Shown here: positions 50,701 through 58,782 of the stretch, one piece after another
Numbering within the stretch: the stretch's first letter is position 1
Layout of the letters: the number at the start of each line of letters is the position of its first letter
DNA from: JAYVJH01 sp043777595
Lineage (GTDB): Bacteria > Bacteroidota > Bacteroidia > Cytophagales > Spirosomataceae
NCBI GenBank assembly: GCA_043777595.1
Contig: JAYWHT010000019.1
Location: 101,140 to 165,139, forward strand
Reading direction: 5' to 3'
DNA length: 64,000 bases
Program-made: the position numbers and the translations under genes
Notes under the pieces: generated by a model
What the model saw: only the letters and a program-made list of their open reading frames with translations
Told to the model about the DNA's origin: nothing
The model's database searches: none

Positions 50701-51139
50701 CTACCAATAAGTCTCTCCAATCATGGTTACCGTCATCGTTCATATCTTTGAGCCATTCGTTTTGTTTGCTTCGTTTTGGGTCAAAGGTTCGGCGCAAAAA
50801 AGCCCGTCTGTCGGCCACAGTCTTAAATCCAATGGACTCTGTCATCCAGTCTTGATGCCCCCGAATGTCAAACTCAGAATAGCGGTTGCGATTGGTGCGA
50901 GTAAGATAAACACGGCCACGGTCGTCGATACTCATCGCCACAGGATCGGGGGCGAGCGAGTCGGTGGCCCAAAGGCTCAGTTGTAGTCCTTCACCAACTT
51001 TGGCTGGCACTTTGTCTCTTATTACCTTCATTCTGAGAGCAATATCAGTTGGATTTTCTTTGATAATCAAGGGCTTGGTTTGCGCCAATAAAGTAGCCGA
51101 AGCCATTGTAAGCAAAACAATAATCAGTTTGAAGTTCAT
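47768..51139 (-). CDS. PVC-type haem-binding dehydrogenase with HEAT repeats and cytochrome c domain
   Basis: An 1123-residue secreted protein (signal ending TLLAQ). Residues of about 40-470 form a beta-propeller of the membrane-bound dehydrogenase/glucose-sorbosone type (GVHIGFGGHNMSGVIEGPDGRIYWNIGD, TGIRFGPDGALYVADWI). About 500-960 are HEAT-like repeats. The C-terminal domain has a c-type haem site CARCH near residue 1000 and a likely axial Met in SSMPAMGG. The order resembles the large multidomain PVC/Bacteroidota family of unknown substrate. Periplasmic electron-transfer enzyme inferred. Confidence 0.9.
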   Translation of the reverse strand: MNFKLIIVLLTMASATLLAQTKPLIIKENPTDIALRMKVIRDKVPAKVGEGLQLSLWATDSLAPDPVAMSIDDRGRVYLTRTNRNRYSEFDIRGHQDWMTESIGFKTVADRRAFLRRTFDPKRSKQNEWLKDMNDDGNHDWRDLLVEKEEIWRLEDSNKDGLADLATIVMSDFNTEISDVAGGVLIREKDAFVAVAPDLWRLENKNKYGVYQKKTSISTGYGVHIGFGGHNMSGVIEGPDGRIYWNIGDIGANITTKDGRQMANPNSGLIARSNPDGSDFEIFATGLRNTHEFVFDEYGNLISSDNDGDYPGESERLVHIVEGSDAGWRSNWQYGKYTDPRNNKYNVWMDEKLFKPRWNEQAAYIIPPIMNYHNGPTGMVYNPGTALGAEWRNKYFLVEFVGTPTRSHIWSFGLKPKGASFELDGEKDILSGVLPTGIRFGPDGALYVADWINGWDTKNYGRVWKLDVTNEKNDLAKERLQTQQLLTLNFEQQNAQQLYDLLFYGDMRIRQKAQFELASRGKVSLPILQKTIAQRSNQLARIHAVWAVGQLARQDKNNATPLVNLLSDSDPEIVVQAIKMLGDADIKTVGNSLVPLLNHDNFRIKFYAAEALGQLAHVAAIEPLINMLKTNDDVDGYIRHAGVLALARIGKIEPIIALANNPSKALRTAAVLVLRRLKNENIKLFLQDSDEYIVVEAARGINDDLSIAAALPALAGILQNTKSMSEPLLRRAINAALRVGGDKELGLVIDFAKRTDISDIMKAEALATIGTWANPSVLDRVDGRFRGKFSRDAAVVRAKVQPFISDFLKETNPETLIAVSRLLAELNITTNNEQLSKIYHENTNPKVKTAALIALNQLKYTDIENVIKDGIGQKDEVVRTAALGLLSDANVTKASLPVIVSSVFAKGSTREQQKMLVVLGKMQADKTRVILDDLIGQWANKKLSADIGLELKEAVDGSGIIDLKTKLAALKAKGSVTEEFAEALSGGTRADGRIVFNYNSAAQCARCHAIGTGGAAVGPALTHIASTLSREQILQALVEPSARIAPGYGNVSLKLKGGQEVYGVLTKETETTLTITTSDAEPLIIPVARIEKRENMPSSMPAMGGILSKREIRDLVEYLGGLH

Positions 51140-51244
51140 GGTATGTAGTCATTTTAGACATTAAAACTAAAAGAACAAAAAAGGCGTTTTTTACTTAGAA
51201 AAGGGTTCTACTATGGTTTCTACGGAGATGCTGCTTGAAGCTGA

Positions 51245-51277
51245 ACCAAAGCCATCGCTCCAAGCGATGGCTTTGGT
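51245..51277. repeat. Perfect palindromic repeat
   Basis: Arms accaaagccatcgct and agcgatggctttggt (15 bp, 3-nt loop) between the RecB-like gene and the haem-binding gene. The central atcgct/agcgatgg matches the in-gene palindrome at 22507-22539. Confidence 0.85.
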
Positions 51278-51334
51278 AAACCCGTATAAATCAACAAAGA
51301 ACCAGAAAAGTAAACAGTACTGTGAGATAACAAA

Positions 51335-54300
51335 CTAAACCGCTACTATCTCTACATTGTTGCGCTCTACATAAATTAGCAGTCCTTCAACATTTCGGTA
51401 GCCCATATCTTGATACAAACTTCTATATTTATTTAATTGTTTTTTGTGGCTATCGGCCTGTTGGCCTGTTTTATAATCAATAATCACTACTTTATCATCA
51501 AACTCAACAACACGGTCGGGGCGGTGTTGTTTGCCGTCTGGGGTTAATATTTCTCTTTCGTTCAATATTTTATTTCCCTCTGCAAACAAATATGCCAAGT
51601 CGGGGTGATTGACTATTTGCCCAATACTCGCTTCAATTACTTTTGCTTCTTTGGGTTCGACCAGCCCCTCGGCCAAAATTCGATTAACGGCCATCTGTAT
51701 ATCTTTACCCGATTTGACCAACGACAGTGCATAATGTACTTTATTGCCGTGTTCTTTTTTTACTTCAAAGGTCTCAACGTCAAAAATACGCTCTGCCTGC
51801 CGCCTCAATCGCAAATCTCGGCTGCGGTCGCTCGAAATAACGGTAGCGATGTGTGATGTATAATGTGTGATGTTTGATGTTTGGTGTGAGGTTAGCATAC
51901 TTGGTATGAGAGATATATTACCAACCAATAAGCTATTATCTGATAACTGATAACTGTTAATTGTCGACTGATAACCGTGCAACCAATGGCTAACTCTACT
52001 CATCTTACCATCTTTGGTTGGTTTGGGGGTAGAGGCCAAAATATAAAGTCGTTTGGTAGGCCGAGTGAGTGCTACATAGAGAAGGTTCATGTTTTCGACC
52101 AACATTTTTGTTTTTTCAGCCAGATATTGCTCCGAAACCATTTCATGCGTTTGAGTAAGGCCACTTTTTAGCCCAACAGACCCCATTTTTAAGATTACGT
52201 TTTCAGATTTTACCTCTAAATTGTCTTCATTTTTGGTAATTTGCTTGGTAATAAACTCGGTCGTTCGTGGCAAATCCACCCACATTTTATCTCGTTTTGC
52301 ATCGGGCGTAAACTGCCAATCGGCATAAGGCACAATCACGACTGGGTACTCTAATCCCTTTGATTTATGAATAGTCTGAACCGTAACAGCCTGTGAATCA
52401 GAGGGTGAAGAGATAGAAACTTTGTCTTTTTGAATGTCCCAGTGAGCAATAAAATCGCTCAAATGGCTACCTCGCCGAGTTCCAAATTCAAGTACTACGT
52501 CCAAAAACCGAAACAAATAGTCTCGCTCGCTCACAATCTCAAAAAGTCCAAAGACAGTAATCAGTTTTTCGGCCAATTCATAGACACTCAATTGCAGCAG
52601 TTTGTAGGGTTGGAGGTAGTCGTAAGTCTTGGGTCGTGGGTCGTGGGTAGTGAAGTTTTGAATATTTATTAACTCACGACCCATGACCCATGACCCATTA
52701 CTCACGATTGACAACTGATTGACATATTCATAAAAAACCCTCACATCGTTACCCTCCACGGCGGTTTTGATGGCAATATTATCTTGATTATCAGGTATTT
52801 TGTTCATTATTACTCTAAAAAACAAATACAGGGCTTCGTACTTGTAGAGCTTATTGTCGGGCCGTACCAGTACCTGCATAAAAGCCGAAACGAGATTGAC
52901 GGCTGCCGAAAATTTGAGAGAGAGCGAGTCTTCTGAAATAACCCCAAAACCCTGCTCTTTTAGCTCGTTTGCTATTTTTTTAGCTTCACGTTTGCCCCGG
53001 CACAACACCGAAATATCTCTTAGCTCAAAACCATCTGCCAACGACTGCCGCACTATTTCCAACGTCCGCTCTACCATAGCAGGAGTGTCCGAGTCTTCGT
53101 CTGTTTCGGTTGTTGTTTTTTCTACAAATTCAATCTTCACTTGTCCACCTCGCTTTACATTGGGCGGGAGTTGTTGTTTAAAATATTCGTCATATACCTT
53201 TTTTGGCAGGCCGTCTTCAAGGTACTGATTGGACACGAACTCAAAAAAATCATTATTAAACTCTACAATCTCGGCAGCCGAACGTCGATTCATAACCAAG
53301 GCATCGCTCACGAGTTGCGGCCTGATGTTTATGAGCCGCTCAATGGTTTGCTCATTGCCACCCAACGACTGTGCCAGCGGTGCGAGTTGCTGGGTGTGCA
53401 GGGCAATAATCGAGTCCATGTCGCCACCTCTAAAACGATAAATGGCTTGCTTCGAGTCGCCTACGGCTAAGTTAAAATTGTCATAACTCAGGCTATTGTC
53501 TATCAAGGGCAGCAAGTTGGCAAACTGTAATTTGGACGTATCCTGAAACTCATCTACCAATATATGATTGTACTTTTCACCAAGCCGTTCATAGATAAAC
53601 GGTACTGGTTCTTGGGTTACAATTTGTAGTATTTTTTGGTTAAATTCTGAAATATGTACCCGTCCATTTTCTCGTAGTTGGTTATCAAATTCCGTTTTGA
53701 TTTCGTTCATCACCGCCAACTGATAGAGATGTGGAACGAGGCTTTCATAAAGACAATAGAGCGGTAATTGGTCTTTTTTGAGGGCTTCTATTTTTTCAAA
53801 AACTAAGTTTAACTCAGGCTTAATATTCTCAATGGCATCAACCACAAAAGGCTTGGCTGTTTTGGTGTACCAACCTTTGTTGTCATTAAAAGCGTCTGAT
53901 TCTAACTTGCCTAATTCTTCCATAAACCGCTCACAATCAGCCGATTTTTTAAAATAATTATAGACAGTACTTCTCGAAAAATCTTCTTTCACTAAGCCGC
54001 CTTGCTCAATAATTCCCAGCCCCACTGTACCTAATTTTGACAAATGGCTTTCAAATTGTCTCAAAAACGCTTTGAGTTGATTTCTGATATTACGAAAGTC
54101 GGTGGGTTTGAGGGCTTTATTTTTTTCGATGGCAGCATAGGATTGTTCCTGAACGATATTTCGAGCAAACTCAGCCAACGACTGTGGTAGGCTCTGGAAA
54201 CTCTTGCCGTCTTCGCTGGCTTCCAAATAGTATTCTTTCAAGATTTGGGTCATTTCTGTAAACGACTCATCACCTACTTTTTCTAACATTCGCTCGACCG

Positions 54301-54724
54301 ATAATTTAAGCAATTCGTCGGCTTCCATCTCGACCTCAAACATAAACGGCAGCCCCAGCTCGTCTGTAAAAGCACTGACGATGCGCTGCATAAAACTATC
54401 GATAGTCAATATCGAAAAGTCGGAATAACTATGTAAAATTTGAGTAAAAACTGCCTTAGCTCTTGTTCTGATTTGGGCTTCGCTCACATCGCCCAACTCA
54501 GCCACAATATCAATAAGCATGGGATCGTTTTGGCCATCGGCAAAGGCTTTGAGCTTGTGCGTGATGCGTTCTTTCATCTCACGGGTGGCCGCTTTGGTAA
54601 AGGTAATGGCTAATATTTTACGAAAATAACCCGACTTTTCGGTTTTGAGAGCCAGTTTGAGGTATTCTTTGGTGAGCGTATAGGTTTTGCCCGACCCCGC
54701 CGAAGAGCTTACGATTTTGAACAT
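51335..54724 (-). CDS. RecB/AddA-type UvrD helicase-nuclease
   Basis: An 1129-residue ATP-dependent helicase/exonuclease for double-strand break repair. Walker A SSAGSGKTYTLTKEY near the N-terminus, then NHILVDEFQDTSKLQF (motif II), AVGDSKQAIYRFRGGD (III), TVQTIHKSKGLEYPVVI (V), NLLYVALTRPTKRLYI (VI) and a C-terminal PD-(D/E)XK nuclease (PDRVVEFDDKVVIIDYKTGQ). Two atypical inserts are encoded by heptad elements: 51846-51974 (between the helicase and the nuclease) and 52619-52709 (in 1B/2B-like helicase regions). Both sit in places expected to be loops. No AddB-like partner is in the window. Confidence 0.9.
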   Translation of the reverse strand: MFKIVSSSAGSGKTYTLTKEYLKLALKTEKSGYFRKILAITFTKAATREMKERITHKLKAFADGQNDPMLIDIVAELGDVSEAQIRTRAKAVFTQILHSYSDFSILTIDSFMQRIVSAFTDELGLPFMFEVEMEADELLKLSVERMLEKVGDESFTEMTQILKEYYLEASEDGKSFQSLPQSLAEFARNIVQEQSYAAIEKNKALKPTDFRNIRNQLKAFLRQFESHLSKLGTVGLGIIEQGGLVKEDFSRSTVYNYFKKSADCERFMEELGKLESDAFNDNKGWYTKTAKPFVVDAIENIKPELNLVFEKIEALKKDQLPLYCLYESLVPHLYQLAVMNEIKTEFDNQLRENGRVHISEFNQKILQIVTQEPVPFIYERLGEKYNHILVDEFQDTSKLQFANLLPLIDNSLSYDNFNLAVGDSKQAIYRFRGGDMDSIIALHTQQLAPLAQSLGGNEQTIERLINIRPQLVSDALVMNRRSAAEIVEFNNDFFEFVSNQYLEDGLPKKVYDEYFKQQLPPNVKRGGQVKIEFVEKTTTETDEDSDTPAMVERTLEIVRQSLADGFELRDISVLCRGKREAKKIANELKEQGFGVISEDSLSLKFSAAVNLVSAFMQVLVRPDNKLYKYEALYLFFRVIMNKIPDNQDNIAIKTAVEGNDVRVFYEYVNQLSIVSNGSWVMGRELINIQNFTTHDPRPKTYDYLQPYKLLQLSVYELAEKLITVFGLFEIVSERDYLFRFLDVVLEFGTRRGSHLSDFIAHWDIQKDKVSISSPSDSQAVTVQTIHKSKGLEYPVVIVPYADWQFTPDAKRDKMWVDLPRTTEFITKQITKNEDNLEVKSENVILKMGSVGLKSGLTQTHEMVSEQYLAEKTKMLVENMNLLYVALTRPTKRLYILASTPKPTKDGKMSRVSHWLHGYQSTINSYQLSDNSLLVGNISLIPSMLTSHQTSNITHYTSHIATVISSDRSRDLRLRRQAERIFDVETFEVKKEHGNKVHYALSLVKSGKDIQMAVNRILAEGLVEPKEAKVIEASIGQIVNHPDLAYLFAEGNKILNEREILTPDGKQHRPDRVVEFDDKVVIIDYKTGQQADSHKKQLNKYRSLYQDMGYRNVEGLLIYVERNNVEIVAV
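51846..51974. repeat. In-frame heptad element 1 in the RecB-like gene
   Basis: Left arm gcgatgt, gtgatgt, ataatgt, gtgatgt, ttgatgt, ttggtgt, gaggtta; right arm ctattat, ctgataa, ctgataa, ctgttaa, ttgtcga, ctgataa. The two arms belong to different unit sequences. Read through in frame as a polar Ser/Thr/His-rich insert. Confidence 0.8.
52619..52709. repeat. In-frame inverted heptad element 2 in the RecB-like gene
   Basis: Left arm gtcgtaa, gtcttgg, gtcgtgg, gtcgtgg, gtagtga; right arm cacgacc, catgacc, catgacc, cattact, cacgatt. Nearly the same unit set and layout as the element in mutA (19603-19693). Confidence 0.85.
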
Positions 54725-54913
54725 AGTGTTTGTTAAAAGACTGAACGATGAAACGCCAGCAAAGTAAACTTACGACTGAAATTTTTATGTAATTTGGTAA
54801 TTGAATTGCAAAATTACATAAAAATACGGTTGCAATTAACAAAACATCGACCATATCAATACCAGTTTATTGTCTTTTTTCGTTATTGCTCAAAAACCAA
54901 AAACCTACGACAG

Positions 54914-56074
54914 ATGAGACAAATAATGTTGTTGCTTTTCTTTATGATTTCGATTGTAGCCACTGCCCAACGCCAACCTACTACGATTGATGACGATAAT
55001 TTTGAGTGTCATTATTTTGGGTACAACAACAAACTCAGCCGCCCACAAGATATATGCAATTTTTTGAGTTTTAGGTCAAATCAGCACGCCGAAGAAGTGG
55101 TGGACAGAATCATCAAGCGTATCGGTCTGACTCGTAACTTTGTGGTTGTGGAATGTCCTAATACCCAAAACTGCTTTGCAACCGTTGTGCAAGGCCAGCG
55201 GTATATTGTCTATGATGGGGCTTTTATGAAGCGTGTTGAAGACGAAACCCGTACCGACTGGGGGGCAGTTAGCATTGTAGCGCATGAAATTGGGCATCAT
55301 TTGCAAGGCCACACCATAGACGGTAAAGGTAGCCGCCCTCAAAAAGAACTCGAAGCCGATAAGTTTTCGGGCTTTGTGATGTACCAATTAGGGGCCAGTT
55401 TGGACGAAGCTACGATAGCGATTCAGACTTATGGCGACGAAAAAGCCACTTTCTCACACCCCGTCAAAACCGTCAGAATTGAGGCCATCAGAAAAGGTTG
55501 GCTCGAAGCCGAAGCTATGTTTCCGAAAATTGGAATCAGAAGTCGGGAATCAGAAAATGGGAATCTGAAAATAGGAATCAGAAGTCAAGAATCGGGAAAT
55601 AGAGGTCAGAAATCGGATAGCAGTACGGTCTCAAACAAAGCACCTACGCCCGTTATTGTTCAAGAAGACGATGACGAAGAAGACCAAGATACAGGTTGTG
55701 TGCAAGGTAATTGCGAAGCTGGTATAGGTATTTTTGTGCTGGAGTCAGGCGAGCGGTATGAGGGGCAATTTAGGAAAGGCCAACGCAATGGCCGAGGCGT
55801 GCAATATTATCCAGACGGCAGTATGCGCTACAATGGCGACTTCAAAAACGACATCAGAGACGGCTACGGCGCCTATTATTTTTCAAATGGCGACAAAATC
55901 GTAGGTATTTTTTCAGACAACAAACCCAACGGTAAAGCCACTTACTACTACACCGATGGCGACCGATTTGTGGGACAGTACCAAGACGGCAAGCGCAACG
56001 GTGCGGGTAATTATTATTATAGAGACGGTCGCAGAGAGTCTGGTTTTTATGAGGACGATGAAAAAGTGCGGTAG
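54914..56074 (+). CDS. HEXXH metalloprotease fused to MORN repeats
   Basis: The ATG at 54914 gives a signal peptide (MLLLFFMISIVATAQ) and 386 residues; an upstream start at 54794 adds an atypical basic leader. A zinc-protease core has HEIGHH at about 124-129 with ELEADKFSGF downstream (gluzincin/M48-like, third ligand Glu). A polar linker of 28 residues follows, encoded by twelve heptad repeats (55532-55615). Then come four or five MORN repeats (YEGQFRKGQRNGRG, YNGDFKNDIRDGYG, FVGQYQDGKRNGAG), which are typical protein- or membrane-binding beta repeats. The combination is unusual; envelope location inferred. Confidence 0.85.
   Translation: MRQIMLLLFFMISIVATAQRQPTTIDDDNFECHYFGYNNKLSRPQDICNFLSFRSNQHAEEVVDRIIKRIGLTRNFVVVECPNTQNCFATVVQGQRYIVYDGAFMKRVEDETRTDWGAVSIVAHEIGHHLQGHTIDGKGSRPQKELEADKFSGFVMYQLGASLDEATIAIQTYGDEKATFSHPVKTVRIEAIRKGWLEAEAMFPKIGIRSRESENGNLKIGIRSQESGNRGQKSDSSTVSNKAPTPVIVQEDDDEEDQDTGCVQGNCEAGIGIFVLESGERYEGQFRKGQRNGRGVQYYPDGSMRYNGDFKNDIRDGYGAYYFSNGDKIVGIFSDNKPNGKATYYYTDGDRFVGQYQDGKRNGAGNYYYRDGRRESGFYEDDEKVR
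55532..55615. repeat. In-frame heptad array in the protease-MORN gene (12 units)
   Basis: Twelve 7-bp units in strict phase (ggaatca, gaagtcg, ggaatca, gaaaatg, ggaatct and so on), 84 nt, encoding four 7-residue repeats such as GIRSRES and GIRSQES between the protease and MORN domains. Confidence 0.92.
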
Positions 56075-56134
56075 TATATTTTAATATTGACTGTTTTATG
56101 TGTTGTTTATTGTAATTTTACAGAAAACAAAAAA

Positions 56135-56746
56135 ATGGCTTACTCAGATTTTACATTCACAAAATTACAATCCAAATTTGGTATTGAGCAAGAAAGCACT
56201 CACTTGTTCAAAGGTATTGTAATCAAAAATCAAAAACCGTCAAAACATCTATTAGACGACATCAAAGAAGGCAAAGAAATGCCCATCTATTCTGAAAAAG
56301 CAAAATCAGAGGCTCTAATTTTTCCAATTATTCGTGAAATAAAACGAAACAACGCCAATATAAGTATTTTTTCGGGTTACACTTTTAATGTAGATATCGA
56401 TAATGAATTGAGCGGTGCGCCTGACTTCTTAATCTCGGCAAAGCCCAAAATAGTTGAGCCTCAACGACCTATTTTTTGTCTTTTAGAAAGTAAAAACAAA
56501 ACACCCGAAGAAGGATTTGCACAATGCGCCGCCGAAATGTACGCTGCTCGCTGTTTTAATGAACAGACTGGTGAAAAATTGGAAACTATTTACGGGGCAG
56601 TTACCAATGCTTTTGATTGGGTTTTTTTAAAATTGGAAGGCAATACAGTTTATATCGACCTTGATCGCTACTTTTTAAATGAATTACCGAAGCTATTGGG
56701 CATCTTACAATACATTGTAAACCAGAGTGTTGTAATTGCCGATTGA
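56135..56746 (+). CDS. PD-(D/E)XK-nuclease-like hypothetical protein
   Basis: From the ATG at 56135 (MAYSDFTFTKLQSKFG) the protein has 203 residues; the 56087 start adds a short unconserved leader. The central region has the restriction-endonuclease-like pattern GAPDFLIS ... CLLESKNKTPEEGFAQCAAEMYAA, where D and ExK could be metal ligands. The nuclease call is inference; many Bacteroidota and cyanobacteria encode similar proteins of unknown role. It follows the protease-MORN gene by 60 nt. Confidence 0.6.
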   Translation: MAYSDFTFTKLQSKFGIEQESTHLFKGIVIKNQKPSKHLLDDIKEGKEMPIYSEKAKSEALIFPIIREIKRNNANISIFSGYTFNVDIDNELSGAPDFLISAKPKIVEPQRPIFCLLESKNKTPEEGFAQCAAEMYAARCFNEQTGEKLETIYGAVTNAFDWVFLKLEGNTVYIDLDRYFLNELPKLLGILQYIVNQSVVIAD

Positions 56747-56750
56747 TTTG

Positions 56751-58454
56751 TCAAAAATCAACCTCCAATCCCAGCATTTGTTGTAAATTGAGCAATACAG
56801 GGTTTTTCTCAATCATGGCACTAAACTTAGCCTGTGGACTGTACAAATTTATTTTTTGCTCTGTCATAATCACCGTAGCCTCGATTGTTATGTTTGAGTT
56901 TTGAAGTCGTTGCCTCAAAAAACCAAGCAAAGATGGCTTCATATCCCCCAAAATTGTTTCTTGAAACTGGTTATCTAAGGCTACTTCGATGGTTGTACCG
57001 TTGAGTTTTATGGCTTTGTTTAGCACTACCTGCTCTGTCATTGTGCCGCCGCTATGCTCACGGTCTATTTTAAAATCATTCCACGTCTTTGTCAAATCAT
57101 CAAGCGTAAAGGTCTTATTATGAATAAATTGTAGGTTTTCTGGTTCAGAAACAGCAACAAATTCAGTCTTTTGATTTTGCGATGATACACTTGGCGCAGC
57201 CGATAGGTTTATTGTCGTTTTGAGTTTGCCCATAGCTGGTGCCAATGGCATAACTGATACAGTGGTCGTACTTGGGGCTGGTTCTTGAGCTTGCTTTTGA
57301 GGGGGCGTTTCTATTTTTTCAGTTGGCTGCTCTACACTTGCAATTTCGGTGAGGACATTGCCCAAGTGTGCCAGTTTCATCAAGCATATTTCGATGTGTA
57401 GCCGTTGGTTTTTTGAGGTTTTATAATTTAACTCACAATGACTACCAATACTCAATGCCGACAGCAAAAAACTTATCGGCGACTGTGCCGCTTGGTCTAA
57501 ATACATATTTTTGGCTAATTCTGACACCTCCAACAACTGTACTGTTTGTGGGTCTTTGCTGACTAATAAATTCCTGAAATGCTCTAATAAACCGACCATA
57601 AACAAATGGCCATCGAAGCCTTTTTTTAGTATTTCGTCATACACCAAAAATGTTTGTGAGAGATTGGTTTTGAGTAAATAGTCGGTAATTTTGAAATAAT
57701 AATCGTAGTCTAAGATATGTAAATTTTCGACTACTTCTTTATAATTGAGGGTGTTATTGGTCGAAAAAGTAACGTTGAGATCAAACATCGAGAGGGCATC
57801 ACGCAGGCCACCATCGGCTTTTTGGGCAATCAGTTCCAGCGACTCACGGTCGGACGTTATACCTTCTTTTTGGGCTATACTCGCCAGATGGTCGGCCATG
57901 TCCGCTACTTGGATTCTGTTAAAGTCAAAAATCTGACAGCGAGACAGAATCGTGGGTAAAATCTTGTGCTTTTCGGTAGTGGCCAATATAAAAATGGCGT
58001 AGCTGGGGGGTTCTTCCAATGTTTTTAAAAAAGCATTAAAAGCCGCCGGCGAGAGCATGTGTACCTCGTCAATGATATAAATTTTGTACTTGCCCGTTTG
58101 TGGCGGGTAGCGCACTTGGTCAATAAGGTTTCTGATGTCGTCCACCGAGTTGTTAGAGGCTGCATCAAGTTCGTGGATATTGAACGAGGCATTGTTCTGA
58201 AAAGCCACGCACGACTCACACTGGCCACAAGGCTCTACGTCTTCGCCGAGGTTGGTACAATTGATGGTTTTGGCCAAAATACGGGCGGTGGTAGTTTTGC
58301 CCACACCCCGAGGGCCACAAAACAAAAACGCCTGCGCCAAGTGCTTTGAGCGCACGGCATTTTTGAGAGTAGTAGTAATATGCGACTGCCCGACGACTGT
58401 GTCGAATGTAACGGGACGGTATTTACGTGCTGAAACAACAAAATTATCTGCCAT
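56751..58454 (-). CDS. dnaX: DNA polymerase III subunits gamma and tau
   Basis: The 567-residue AAA+ clamp-loader subunit. Walker A GPRGVGKTTTARILAK at about 46-61, zinc cysteines C...CGQCESC, DEVHMLSPAAFNAFLKTLEEPP (Walker B), ATTEKHKILPTILSRC, then domain III and a variable C-terminal tau-like region with a Pro/Gln/Ser-rich linker. A shorter gamma form by frameshifting is not evident. It is convergent with the PD-(D/E)XK-like gene. Confidence 0.95.
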   Translation of the reverse strand: MADNFVVSARKYRPVTFDTVVGQSHITTTLKNAVRSKHLAQAFLFCGPRGVGKTTTARILAKTINCTNLGEDVEPCGQCESCVAFQNNASFNIHELDAASNNSVDDIRNLIDQVRYPPQTGKYKIYIIDEVHMLSPAAFNAFLKTLEEPPSYAIFILATTEKHKILPTILSRCQIFDFNRIQVADMADHLASIAQKEGITSDRESLELIAQKADGGLRDALSMFDLNVTFSTNNTLNYKEVVENLHILDYDYYFKITDYLLKTNLSQTFLVYDEILKKGFDGHLFMVGLLEHFRNLLVSKDPQTVQLLEVSELAKNMYLDQAAQSPISFLLSALSIGSHCELNYKTSKNQRLHIEICLMKLAHLGNVLTEIASVEQPTEKIETPPQKQAQEPAPSTTTVSVMPLAPAMGKLKTTINLSAAPSVSSQNQKTEFVAVSEPENLQFIHNKTFTLDDLTKTWNDFKIDREHSGGTMTEQVVLNKAIKLNGTTIEVALDNQFQETILGDMKPSLLGFLRQRLQNSNITIEATVIMTEQKINLYSPQAKFSAMIEKNPVLLNLQQMLGLEVDF

Positions 58455-58782
58455 GCCGCAAGTTACTCATTTTTGATTTATCTTGAATGTACCATTAGCC
58501 ATAATACCCAAAAAAAATCACCTGTCAGCGTTTGACAAATTGTTTATTGAACGCAAAGCCCTATGCTATTGTGGTTATATCGTGGACAAATGGACGAATT
58601 GAGCAAACATAACAGACCGATAAATCATTTTCATAATCACCTAAGCGATTGATAACAATTAGGGTTTACTTTACTCAGGCCAGTACCATCTTTTTAGCCA
58701 AATCATTTAGACCATTAAAAATATAGTAACTTGCAAGCGCTAAATATCATACTTTTAGATTTACAATTACAACATCGACCGA
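58455..58782. other. Intergenic region between divergent dnaX and tilS
   Basis: 328 nt upstream of both genes. I see no coding frame, tRNA, heptad array or long palindrome. It presumably holds the two divergent promoters. Confidence 0.6.
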
